From NCBI RefSeq assembly GCF_000090795.2, contig NW_003546280.1:47877-83520 (forward strand): 35,644 nucleotides of DNA, given 5' to 3'. Source of the DNA: Amphimedon queenslandica. Taxonomy: Eukaryota; Porifera; Demospongiae; Haplosclerida; Niphatidae. Within the stretch, counting starts at the first letter, position 1. Each line of letters begins with the position of its first letter. A model generated the notes under the pieces. The model saw only the letters and a list, made by a program, of their open reading frames with translations, was not told the DNA's origin and made no database searches. This document shows positions 1 to 31,483 of the stretch, piece by piece. The position numbers and the translations under genes were made by a program.

Positions 1-3000
1 TCCTCTCTTTCTCTCCTTTTCATTTCCTGTTAGCAGTGTGTCTCTCCCTCTCGTCATAATTAGTCTCTGCCTAATGGCCCACATGCATGTGACAACTAGC
101 CTCATTAACTATAGATTAACCTCTGTAGAAAATTAGGATTCATTTCCCCTGTGGTGTAGATTCTGTTACATTTATTATGCTGTATACATGTACATGTACA
201 TCTAAATTCTAAGAATTACAGATTGAGATTGCGTCGTGTTATTCTGTGTTGCTCAATCCTGAAAGCAATAAAGAGATTGAAAGGTTTTTTATCTATTAAG
301 ATATTCCATTATTAGTTTGTGGTGATTCTGTTCTGTTGATTTCATAGTGTCAATGGCTCATGATTTCATTGTCTAGCCCAAACTAATGACTAATGTTTGT
401 AAAGTGGGTGAGTACAGTTGTGTAATAGTACATTCAACTATTGTTTTGTGTAAGCATGCTTTGATTTTTATTCTTATGTTCATAGACCCATTATACCTTA
501 CATATATGTACATGTGCATGTTCATTTTTTTTTCATGAATGTAAATACAGAAGTTTCAACAGTACTATGCACATATACTATTATTATTTTATTTTTAATT
601 TTTTCATTATTAGTATCATATTTGGCTGCTATATCCATCCCTTGGGGCTATTAGTAGTATTCTCTGAATTTTTATTCGTCTAATGAGAATTGGCTTGGAC
701 TCGTTTCCCCAAACAATAGTCCACATTATCAGTATATTCTCAGTATACTATCAGTATACCATTCCTATTATTATAATCGTGACGTCTGTGACCTCATCGC
801 TGTTGTATGACATTTGGCTGTCAATATACCCTAATGTAGAGTAACCTTTATATAAATGTACATATACATGTACATGTACATGTATGACGTAAATATGTGT
901 GCCTAATTTGGCTGCTCCTTCTGTCTGTCTTTTTCTTTCTCTTCCTTAACTGTCTCTTTCTCTCTCTCTCTCTTAATTTCTGAGTATGCGTACAGTGTCT
1001 ATTTATTCAAATATATATGTATACATGTACATGTGTCAATTGTCTGTGTATGACTGTCCCTGGCTGTGTACTTGCTGTTTATTTATTTATTCTCTTAGTC
1101 TCTCTATGCAAGTGTGTGACTAGCTCTGGCTCTCAATCATAATGTATCTCTTTGTTCTTGTTTTCTGTATATATCTTTAATCTAAAGCTATTCCTCAGCT
1201 TGCTCCATTGTTTGTCAACATGTGCTGTGCTCACATGCTCTCTCTAATGTGGTGCACGCATGCACATGTAGACATGCTTCCGAGCATTCGTTTATTGTTT
1301 TATCAAAATAATAGCAACTACAAGTAATGATAATGGATGCATGCAGTTCCTGTATCCAATGGATCTTTTATTTGTTATTAGTTACCTGAAGACATGCACA
1401 GGTTGTTTAAATAAAGTGTAATGCAATTAGCAGCTGGTGTTATGTATCCAACTGGCTATTAGTAAAGAGAGAGAGAGGAAGAGAGAGAAAGAGAGAGGAA
1501 GCTATTAGCTAATGACATTCAATACATGTATGATGTATGCTATGTATTTTATAGTAATGTGGTTTACATGTACATGTATTAATCATGTACACTATTGCAG
1601 CTTATGTAATTTACTGTTGTTTCAGTAGAATTTGTCCTCCAATATAACATTAAGCCTCTAATCACTCTTCTAAATGCATTACATCCTCCTGTTAGCAGCT
1701 GTGTACAATCAATCAGTGTAGCCTTTGTTCCACTCTCCCTCCATTTCTCCCCTCAATTACCAACTGATGTACTTCTGTTGATATCTATTTGTATGTATTT
1801 GCCTACCATATATGATCATCAATGCTAGGAGGTTTAACTATCTATAGCTATGCTGCTTGACCTCAGTCTGGTATCTGCACGTATATGTGTGTGTGTGTGT
1901 TCTGTTTCTTCATATTAATGCACTCCCTTTGGTGGTAAGGTCTTCTGATGTCTCTCCATTATTTGTAAACACTTAAACCTTTGATGATACTTGATGCCTT
2001 CATGTCACTGTACTGGCAATTATAGTTTAATGTTTTATCCGATGTAATGAGGGTATCATTTCTCACCTTTGCACATGTGTCTGGCTGTAGGAGGGTATCG
2101 CCTGACTTTAGGTGGTAAGGAAAAGAGGGAGGGTCAGGGAGAGAGAGAGGGGGGAAGAGAGAGAGTTTTAAGATTGCATTAGTATGTCTTTCTTATTCAA
2201 TTATGTTTAAGGTATGATGTGTTTGTGTGTGTTTGTGTGTTTGCAGTGTTCATATGTTCATGGAGTGTGTCTAAGTGGAAGGGAATTCTCTGTTTTCTAT
2301 CAATGATTGTGAGTTAATGTGACATGATGTCTTTATTTCTTCCTGTCCTCATGTTTGAAGTTATAGGTCAATCTGCTGGCCATATTTCTCTTTCAGTTTA
2401 TGAATTTCATTTCCTCCAACATTCTCCCCCCCAACTCTCTCTCCTTATTTTAACTGTTTATTTTTTATCACTTCCTATCTACACACACACACACACCTTA
2501 AGCATGTACCCCTCCATTTTCACATTGCTTGCATTACTTTATTGAATTACATTAATATTGATACGTGACCAAGTCAGTCCTTAGGATATATTTGTTGTCG
2601 CTTTGACACTTCCTTTTACTTTCTTCAACTATTCATTATTATTATACATAAGACCTAAAATATGCATCAACTTTTTATATCATAAATTCCTCGCCACCCA
2701 TCCAAGCGGAACTACATGTACATGTATAGCTAGAAGAATGAGAATTTATAAATTTATTTAATATTCTTGCATGTGATGCCACATACGTCATTGTAACATT
2801 TTTATCTCGATAATTTAAGAATTCCTTAATTACTATGTTGTTTTAACATTTCCTAACTTTATGTCAATTGACGTAAAACCGGACATACTGCTATCAAATA
2901 AGGACATCCCTCGCTGATGGCATTATTATTAGAATTATAATGATGTAACAGGATATGCGTGTATGTGTTCTTAGTAAACTTGGGTGTATAGTTTTCTTGT

Positions 3001-5564
3001 TCCAGTTGGCTTACAAAAATATTCCTGATAACTGCTCACTGCGGAGAGAGATTATTAAATCATGACAATATAGTAACATGTTAATCTAATTACCAGGATT
3101 AGTATTAATAGTAGTAAGAGTTATAGTAACTATATTAAGCATTTTCCCATTATAATAGATAATAACTACTGCATGTGATACAAAGACTGCTGTTACTACT
3201 GTGTGTACATGTACATGTATATTGCACTTTAGTTCAAATACATGTACACGTACTACTTATCATTATAGTGCAGTAATTGATCTAAAATTCCTAGAAATCC
3301 AATTTTAATCAGAATCAGCTCTAGCTTAATGCACGGCATAAGTGGGTGTATTTGTATCGGAAAATTAACGTAATAAAATGGCTGGTTTGAAACTATTCCA
3401 TAAAATTGGCTCCACATACGCCCACAGTTTCTTTCAAGTATTAAACGTAATGCTTAATTGTTTGTTGCTATAATAACAAAATACATAATAATATCCTCTT
3501 ATGTCACTAGCTTCTCATAATAATTATAACCGGCCCATTAAGAGAGAGTGGCAGTTATTTCATTTGTACTACACGTATGCTTGGCGTCCCTATAAAAATT
3601 ACCTTGAAATCCTCTTGTTATCTCACTATAACCTTGATATCCACACCATAAAAAATGACTTGATGATGCATTCGTGTATGTAGATTCAGTTGACAATGGA
3701 TGCTGGACTGTATTGAATTACTCATTCCTTTTCTGTTACATTCTAGAACCGTTTCATTGTTCTTATTGTACTCTGTACCTTACATGATATTTGAGTAGCT
3801 TCCAGAAGATTTGTGTAGCTAAATGCGTGTGTGTATTTTTCACGTGATAAATGACGTACATCGATCACACTGATCACGTTACTATAATTATGTATGTATG
3901 ACGTGATATGTTGCAGATACTGATCTGATTCTGATCTGAGTTGATATTGACGTATGAGGACTGATATCTTTAGGTTAACATGTCTATGCACAATGTAACA
4001 TGTCTAGTATATTGTGTTTAGGATATGACATGTTCTCTTAATTGGGAGACATAAAAGGGAAGGAGAGAATGAGTGTGTATTAATGAATGAATGCAAGAAA
4101 GAAAGAAAGGAGGAGTGATAGGTGAGTAGAAAGAGAGAGGGAGGGAGGGAGGGAGAGAGAGGGAGAGAGAGAGGGAGAGGGTTTCATGTTGATAATAAAT
4201 AATCAACTGACCCACTGCTTGAGGAATGCACAAACATATTGACATTTATTGACACACTGCACAGTCGCTTGTCTGACTGAAGCCATTGCCCTCCTTTTTG
4301 GAAGCCATTTTCTACTGTATTGCTTGAACTCTTGGCTGTAAGTTTGCACATACATGTACTTATACGTATAACACTTAAATGTAATATTTTATGCATGCAT
4401 GAAATGTGTTTCTAGTGGCAGGGTGTTGTGTATGATTATCATCATTATTATTTACATGTACATGTATGAGTTTTATTTCTAATTCTTCAAATATGTATCT
4501 CCTTTCATTTCTAAGCATTCTGTATTCCAATCTTTCTCATATTTTGTGATTAGTATAAGTTATATCATCTCTAGGTGTGTCGCCGCTTGTTCCTTTATTT
4601 CTATGGCAACCGCATATCGCTGTGTGTTAGTTTCAAATGCTTTATTTCTTCCTTGATGTGGTTAACGTTTGTGTTATCTGTTTATTATCTGTTTTATGAC
4701 TTTTTTATGATGAATTGATGTATTAATTTTCTGTGAAGTCCATGATTTGTTTCTCATCCTTTTCTCTCTTCTCTCTCTCTCCTCCTTTTCTTTATACTTT
4801 TATCTTCTCCTCTTTCTTTCTCTCCCCCTCTCCCTCTCCCTCTCCCTCTCTTTATAATTATTTAAATTTATAAATTAAAGTCTCTCACCTCTTTCTCCCA
4901 CAACCTATTACTCCCTCTTGTCATCAACCAAATTGTGACAACAACCAGCTAGCATTGCATACACAGAGCCAACAGAGCATGAACCCAGTACAGATTAGCA
5001 TTAATATGTTATTATCATTCTTGACTTATTTAAAGTTGTTTTTAATTATCGCGACACGAATATTTCCTTAATCGGTTTTTCATTTAAAATCAGTCATGCT
5101 CCTTTCCATGCTGTCCTGAAAAGTAGCTCGTGCTCTCGATCAGTTTGAGTGGGTATACACCATTTGAACATGTGTATATAATCACAATGTACATTTCTAA
5201 TTGGCATAATATTGTTATACGTAACACTACTCTAATTACTGATACATATTGATAGTTACACTGTGGCGCTAGTATGGGCATAGATAATTATAGAAACATG
5301 TGTATTCATTTTTCTCTCCCCCTCCCCCCTCCTCTCTCTTCTGCCATCAAATCAACAAGCTATGCTGTTCTTTCGTCTCTTGTCAAGTCTAATTGCAATA
5401 TTTGTCATAATTTTAATAAAATCACCTGACGACATGTTGCGCATGGCTGTGTTTTCTGCACGCACGATTCCAGCGACTAACTAGTTTTGACGTGTGACTA
5501 TGTTAAATGTTTTTTCTCTTTTAAGTTTCCCTCTCTCTTTGTCTCTCTCTCTCTCTCTCTCTAG
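1..5564. other. No recognisable exon; intronic or upstream DNA of the sulfatase gene
   Basis: I see no exon of any recognised family here, although earlier sulfatase exons should lie 5' of the first one found at 5565. The short open frames in this stretch have no family likeness. It holds low-complexity tracts: CT near 956-974, GA near 1466-1498 and 2138-2164, GA on 4131-4180, CA near 2481-2497 and a CCCTCT run near 4823-4850. Palindromic TACATGTACATG blocks recur near 184, 868, 1022, 1566, 2713, 3206 and 4454. An upstream sulfatase exon could have been missed. Confidence 0.5.
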
Positions 5565-25186
<19,622 letters not shown>

Positions 25187-26929
25187 TACTTTGAATATCA
25201 AAGTAACTATTATTAATGTTAAAGTTTGCTGATTTTTCTAATTTATTATTATTATTATCAAGAGTAGGTTATCTACTCTTGATATTATTGTTATTATTAT
25301 CATTATATACATGTTGTATGCTTTTTGATTTTTTATTGAAGTTGCATTTTGCTTTATTCTGTTTTCCCTGTCCCACATATTTATCTATTACCATCATTAA
25401 GTTACATAGCTGCTTTCACTTACCTTTTCCTCCACTAGCCATGTCAGATATCAGGATGTCAATCATGTGCGACTTTAAACTTTGTTACACAACACGTGTC
25501 CTCCCCCAATGTCTCTTTCCCTCTCTTTTCTTGTCTGTATCAATCACTCCTACCATTGCTTCACACAGTTAGAGGGTTCACATATCTAATTATCATTATT
25601 ATGTAATTATCATATCATGTATAGTTGGGAGTATGTCCGCCAACCTTTATGACCTAAAACCTTACGACCTGTTTCCTTCTCTGTGTTTTATCAATCTCTT
25701 AATCACTCCTACTGTCATTTCTCATACTAAGAGATACCGCATTTAGTATATAATCTTCCTTCACTGAGATCTCAAGTGGTATATATTTCACTTTTATATC
25801 TCATTACTAATTATGATGAAACTCTCTAGTGGACAATATGACTGGACTATTATTCAGTCAAGCATGTGATAACACATACAGTTCAAAGTAAAGCAATAGC
25901 TATAGGAGCTAGGATAAACAACTGGCTCCAGGATACTCAGTTGCTATAAGGAGCGTTGCTATGAAAGCAATGAATGTTGCTGGACTTTGATGTCACTAGT
26001 TGTACTGAGTAGTAATTAAGAGATGATGCATACATTAGTGGTAACTTTGTAGTAGTAACTGCGTCACACACTGAGTTTATATACACACACACACACACAT
26101 ACACACACATATACTTACATGTAGGATTATTATGCTGTAGTACGTCATTAGTATAAACTTCTTGATTGTTTATATACACAGTAACAGTGGTGCTCCAAGG
26201 ATTGTGAAAAGAATGTGATCCTTAGGAATATTCTGTCATTTATTTGTTTACTTAGCTGACATTCTTACTCCTCACTACATTCTCTCTTACTTAGCGAATA
26301 ATTTAGAATTGATCTTACGTCATGAGGGTTTTGTACATAGTGTTAGCATGTATCTATTCTGTGATCACAGAGGCTATTGAATATGTATGTTCATGTTGCT
26401 ATGGATATTGTGTATCTTCTAGCAACAAGTAACCAATGATCAGTATTTGGTACTACCTTCATGCATAGCCTTTGTGTCTCTCTCTTAGCATAGTTCATAG
26501 TTACCATAAATTACCAGGAAATCAAAATGATATAAAGTTATCAAGGTAATATCGCGCTGACTTAGAGGTGACAAGGTTCCAAAACGAAATTACAAAACAA
26601 CAGAAAATGCTATTTACTTTATGCATACCTATAACATACACACACACACACAAGTGTTATGAGCATAATTGCAGCTGCGTAATATGATGCACTTATTTCC
26701 TTGCCATTTCTTACAAATTGTCACATTTTGACAAATTTCCTTTTCATTGTTAATACATTATTTTTAACTTATCTTTTAATAGCTATTTCAAAATGTAAAT
26801 ATGTTAAGTATTTAAACTATTTACTACAAATAAAGCATCAGTTATTAACATTAATGCTTAAACTTTTTGGAGTTAAAATTTTGGAATTATGACCACTTTT
26901 TAAAATGAGCAAACTTTCAAGGCTATTAT

Positions 26930-27075
26930 AGCCCATGGTTTTTTCCAAAAAATGGCTTCGAAATCATTCCAATTTTTTATTACATTTTTTGATACATATT
27001 GATGTCCTTATGGTATGTAAAAAATTTGAGCTGATTCCGAGCTCAAATTCTGAAGTTATGAGCATTTAAACTCAC
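26930..27075 (-). repeat. Possible ancient copy of the 186-bp repeat
   Basis: TTTTTGATACATATTGATGT and AAATTTGAGCTGATTC follow the same order and spacing as the reverse-orientation repeat at 5.7 kb, but the palindrome and ends are gone. An internal hairpin AATTTGAGCT...AGCTCAAATT is present at about 27027-27053. Confidence 0.45.
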
Positions 27076-27209
27076 ATTATACTAATAGTAAAATAGAGGA
27101 AATTTTACAATAAAATTAAATGAAAAGTACAAATGACTCGCTAAACTTGCATACAATAGCGTAATGTAATAATAAAAGATAAAATATAATATAGATATAT
27201 ATCTGTAGC

Positions 27210-27230
27210 TTTATTTGATTTATGTTTATT
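27210..27230 (-). terminator. RIOK3 poly(A) signals
   Basis: Two AATAAA hexamers on the minus strand (27225-27230 and 27210-27215) lie about 21 and 36 bases past the RIOK3 stop codon. This implies a very short 3' UTR. Confidence 0.65.
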
Positions 27231-27250
27231 TGTGTGTAATGTTAAATGAC

Positions 27251-30200
27251 TCAGTCCTCATCAGTACTATCACTATCAGTCTCCTCTTCCGTTTCTGATA
27301 ACACTTCCTCTTCGTTTGACTCTGAGCTCTTCGATTCGTTTAAGTCCTTCTTTCCTCTTTTCACGTCGACTCCAATGGATCCGCTGTTGTCTTGTCTGCT
27401 GTTCATCGTCTCTTCAAAGAAGAAGTCGAACGGGTACGGCTCCTTCTTGTCATAAATGACATCAAGCAGCTGCTGCCTTTGGGTGTAAGCACGTATCTAA
27501 ATATATAAAGGAAGATAGGGAGAAAGTGCTTGTATAAAATTATCCAAAATAATATAAATAATAAATATAATTTCCTTCTCTCTCTCTCTCTCTCTGTTTG
27601 ACTATAAAAAGAACACTATACACTTTATTTATTAAGGATGCTCTTAGTCTTTCACTGTAACTACAGTACTCTCTCTCTCTTACTTGTGTTAGAAACTCCT
27701 GATCGTCCACAGCGCTAATCCCTAGTCCCGTTATCTTATTAAACAAGTCTTGATGTGAGAGAGTCTCTGCCAGCCCTTTCTTAGAGAAATAAGTAGAGAC
27801 GTTCTTACAGTCCCTGAGTAAGAACTCTAGCCCATGAGGGTGAGAGGGTTCTACAGATTGGCTCACGTCAATGATGTAGACACGTCCCTCGAACCAAAGC
27901 ATGTTGAACTCATTGAGGTCAGCGTGGACAAGATGACAATCGTTGTACATTTTCTCCATCGTCTGTAGAGAAAAATAAGAGAGAGAGAAAATAAAGACAT
28001 ACATGTATGTACACATGGTAGTTCTAAGTTTATTGTTGCCCCTGGTAACAGGCCACACCTACTAGTTACCTGTACGCATTGATGGTAGGCGCTTTTGAGT
28101 TGATCTTGAGTGAGTTGTGAGTCCTTGAGTTTAGGGGCCGGTATCTGGTCCTTCCCAATGAAACTCATCACTAGCACGTGTTTCTTTAATAGTACAACCT
28201 TAGGACAATGTATACCATGAGAATGTAACCTATTGAGGGAAAGAGAGAGAAATAATTGTCAGTTATAGGAACAAAATTTGCAAAAATTCGTAAAAAATCT
28301 AAACTTGATCGGAATCAGTTCAAACTTGACATACAACATAAGAACATGTATATGTACCATAAAAAATTATAAAAATGGAGAATTCTCTCCTAGTCATTTT
28401 TGGTGAAATTTAGCCGATGACCCTGTACTATAGTACAGGGACTTTGGCCTGATTTTGGAGCAACTTTAAAAATTCGTAAAAAATCTAAACTTGATCGGAA
28501 TCAGTTCAAACTTGATATACAACATAACAACATGTATATGCATCAGAAAAAAATTATAAAAATGAAGAATTCTCTCCTAGCCATTTTCATGAAATTTGGC
28601 CAAAAAGCCTGTACACCAGATTCTGATACAATTTTTCATAAAATAATGTCATACCTTTTCAAATTATGCATTTCTTTCTCGGCCCACAGTCTCACAATCT
28701 TCCTCGGGTTTTGCTTCCCAAACCTGTTCTTGAACCGATAGTCTTCCTTGATGTATTTGTCACGTCTAAAGAACTCGTTGAGTGTCGTCTTGAATATCTT
28801 AATAGCACATTCATCAGGCACTGCTGTACCATCCTCCAACCTGTAGAATAATAAAACATATTTTGAGGCACTAAATACTTAAAAATTGACTGTTTAAAAA
28901 TTTAAAAAATAAAAATAAAAAATAAGCTCATTTGCTAGTTAAAATTATGCAAAAAAATTTCGCAATTATAAAAATTTAATATCAAAAATAGTCATAATTA
29001 TTAACTATAATTTCATACAGCAGCAGCTCCCTTGCCTCCCTCCCTCCCTCTCTCTTCACTTACTCTCCTCCTCCTTCAGCGTGATACACAGCTGCCTCTT
29101 TCCCTGTACTGAGGCACCCGTTAACTTCGCCCAGTTTACCGCTGTCCACCATTTTGAAAAGCATCAGTCTTGTCTTTGGATCCAGTACGTGCTCTTGAGT
29201 TGAGTGCTCCTTCTTCTCGTGGTGACGTTGACTCTGTTTCTCTTCTCTCATGGAGTGTTCCTTCAACACGTTAAACACACTGTTGTCTAGACAGAGTCCT
29301 GGCTGAACGTCACCCATTGGAAAATCAGGAGGAAACTATAAACAAAAACAACAACAACAACAATTATAACAACACAAAACACTACAAATAATGTAATAAT
29401 AATAATGAGAGTAATCGACTATTAAATGTAATTTCCATACCTTCTCCATATTCCTCACATTCTTTTGTCCGCATATTTTTGAGTCGTGTTTTGTTGGTTG
29501 TCCTGGTGACACGCCTTTCTTCCTTCCGCTGCTTCGAGGGATTCTCACGGTCATCTCGTATTCATCTACATTAATTAATCAATGGGCGTGGTCAGTAAAT
29601 AATTGGTGGGCGTGGTACTTACCATCAACTACTTCTTCCTCCTCCTCTTCCTGATGATTGAGGTAAGCAGGATGCAATGAACGATAATTATCAAATGAAA
29701 TTTTAACTATATATAAAAATAATATAAAAAAATGATATTAACATTATGTATTTCTGTCATTCCCATTATACTTAAATGTAGTTTATTTTCTTGCTGACTA
29801 ACCTCTGCTTTGCTTGTTGTAGTGTTTCTCTTCGGCTGTTAGCTGACGGTCGTGCTCCTTATCAAATTCCAGCTGCAACATTTGAGCCAAAAGGAAGTCA
29901 CTATCAGTAGACTCTGCCCCTCCACCGTTGATGGGCAGTTCTTCATTGCCAACTGGACTAACACTAGGAACAGGTCTCTCCATCTCTTTCCTGTAGATAA
30001 AGATTTTAAACAAAAATGTAATTGTCAATCGTTAAAACTTGTTGGTCAATCTTCAAAAAAAAGCATAAATATACCGTATTGTTAAAATAAAATGTCCCAG
30101 TTTCAGCGGAATGCCTAATTTTCATTTTCAATGTGTGTATTTGTAAGTATGACGACTGTCCATGTACAAATGCATATTAAAACAACATTATTAATCTCTA

Positions 30201-31155
30201 GTATGATCAGTGGATAGTTCTATATGTTATGATGCCATTGAATTCAAGGGAATAATCCACTGAGAATTACAATTGCACTATAGTTAGTGCAGGGTTTCCC
30301 CACAAAGCATGCTAAGTGAGCTAAATAGCATGAGCTTCATGAGCTGACAAGCACTACAATACAGTACATGGCATTTGGAGCAACTTTAAAAAATCATAAA
30401 AAATTTAAATTTGATTGGAATCAGCTCAAACTTGCTACACAACATAAGAACATGTATATGTATCGGAAAAATTATTAAAATGGAGAATTCTCTCCTAGTC
30501 ATTTTTGGTGAAATTTGGCCGATGACCCTGTACTATAGTACAGGGACTTTGATCCAATTTTGGAGCAACTTTAAAAATTCATAAAAAATCCAAACTTGAT
30601 CGGAATCAGCTCAAACTTTCTACACAACATAAGTACATGTATATGCATCAGAAAATATTATTAAAATGGAAAATTCTCTCCTAGTCATTTTCGGCAAAAT
30701 TTGGTCGATGACCCTGTACTATAGTACAGGGACTTTAGCCAGATTTTGGAGCAACTTTAAAAATTCATAAAAAATTCAAAGTTGATCAAAATCAGCTCAA
30801 ACTTTCTACGCAACATAAGTACATGTATATGCATCAGAAAATATTATAAAAATGGAAAATTCTCTCCTAGTCATTTTCAGCAAAATTTGGCCGATGACCC
30901 TGTACTATAGTACAGGGACTTTGGCCTTGGAGCAACTTTAAAAATCCCAATTTACATTACATGTAAATACATAAAAGGTACATGTACGTGTACGTACTTT
31001 AAAAGTTTTTCCTCCTCTGCTTGAAAGGACCGAGCCAGTTCTTCATCCATTACTGATGCCAGAGAGCAAGTGGGTGTGGCTGGCATCGGAGAACCCCAAG
31101 GACTCTTAGTAGGAGTTGGTTTGTGTGGGGAGAGGGTATTCAGTCCTGAATCCAT
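27251..31155 (-). CDS. RIOK3: RIO-family atypical kinase RIOK3, complete, nine coding exons
   Basis: In transcript order the exons are 31155-30998, 29990-29803, 29706-29623, 29565-29441, 29335-29064, 28840-28655, 28229-28070, 27962-27684 and 27496-27251. All are GT-AG with matching phases and total 565 codons plus TGA. The N-terminus keeps the RIOK3 signature FLLAQMLQLEFDKEHDRQL (about 83-101). Then come DNYRSLHP, KHDSKICGQKN, EKKEHSTQEHVLDPKTRLML, P-loop STGKEAAVYHA (261-271), the Lys of CAIKIF (290), WAEKEMHNL, LVHADLNEFNMLW with catalytic Asp406 and Asn411, and IIDVSQSVEPSHPHGLEFL with metal-binding Asp423. RIOK3 acts in late small-subunit rRNA maturation and, in vertebrates, innate signalling. 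After about residue 484 the tail departs from human RIOK3 and ends in an 80-residue Ser/Glu/Asp-rich stretch. The ATG follows an in-frame TAG. A 5'-UTR intron (31289-31174) is plausible. Two introns are filled by 186-bp repeats. Shares its promoter with EMC2. Confidence 0.95.
28268..28620 (+). repeat. 186-bp palindrome-bounded repeat, cluster 4, in a RIOK3 intron
   Basis: Two forward units are joined at the perfect palindrome 28421-28440. The second ends at a broken palindrome (CCTGTACACC) near 28608, again about 186-187 bp on. It fills almost all of the intron between the exons at 28229 and 28655 and stops about 35 bp from the splice donor at 28654. Confidence 0.88.
30373..30945 (+). repeat. 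186-bp palindrome-bounded repeat, cluster 5 (three units plus a tip)
   Basis: Perfect palindromes at 30526-30545, 30712-30731 and 30898-30917 are spaced exactly 186 bp apart. Each interval starts AGGGACTTTRRYC...TTTTGGAGCAACTTTAAAAA and ends CTCTCCTAGTCATTTTYRGC...GACCCTGTAC. The first unit lacks a clean left end and the last is only a 28-bp fragment. It lies in the first coding-region intron of RIOK3 (29991-30997). Confidence 0.92.
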
Positions 31156-31483
31156 TTCTGAGCGATGACTTGACTACAAGAGAAGAGAGATAAGGTCAAA
31201 TATGGAGAAAGTGATCCAATTTTCTTGTTTTCTTTACTTTAAAAACACTCCTAGTCTTTGGAATCTGCTGCTTTGTTAGAAGGAGTCACCTGTAGTTGCT
31301 GCTGGGTCGAGTGTATGCTCTTTTATAAGCTCAAATTTGCTGAGAAATGGAGAAACACACAGTCTTTCTTGTGATGGTGCAACCGCGCTCTATTTAGAAC
31401 ATATTCATAGCTACTGGGCGGGGCTCATTTTAGACCCACGTGTTTTCACGTGTTCCGTTGAATGAAGTCACGTGACAGATAAA
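31156..31483. promoter_or_regulatory. Bidirectional RIOK3/EMC2 promoter with three CACGTG boxes and a GC box
   Basis: Only 328 bp separate the RIOK3 and EMC2 start codons. Near the EMC2 end are GGGCGGGGC (31416-31424) and CACGTG at 31437-31442, 31447-31452 and 31469-31474. The last lies in the full palindrome GTCACGTGAC, the consensus bound by TFEB/MITF-type and USF bHLH-zip factors. On the RIOK3 side, CAG|GTGACT at 31290/31289 and TTCTCTTGTAG ending at 31174 could bound a 5'-UTR intron. No TATA box is obvious. Factor identity is inference. Confidence 0.65.

Larger units (their letters stand above)
25187..27250. other. Convergent intergenic spacer between sulfatase and RIOK3
   Basis: About 2.06 kb separate the stop codons of the two genes. 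There is no AATAAA soon after the sulfatase stop. A CA run lies near 26080-26110, AT-rich DNA fills 26680-27190, and a remote relative of the 186-bp repeat lies at 26930-27075. The frame 25216-25572 (118 residues, hydrophobic, low complexity) starts just after the sulfatase stop and has no family features. Confidence 0.55.

Noticed and set aside
3743..4396. Minus-strand frames of 70-82 residues
   Set aside because: Composed partly of GA/CT repeats (Ser-Leu runs) with no conserved motif.
25216..25572. 118-residue hydrophobic frame after the sulfatase stop
   Set aside because: Low-complexity Leu/Ser/Thr from TTATTATTA and CT-rich DNA; probably 3' UTR or spacer.
31472..31483. Earlier non-ATG start for EMC2
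   Set aside because: It would begin at GTG within the CACGTG box; the ATG at 31484 has good context and fits family length.
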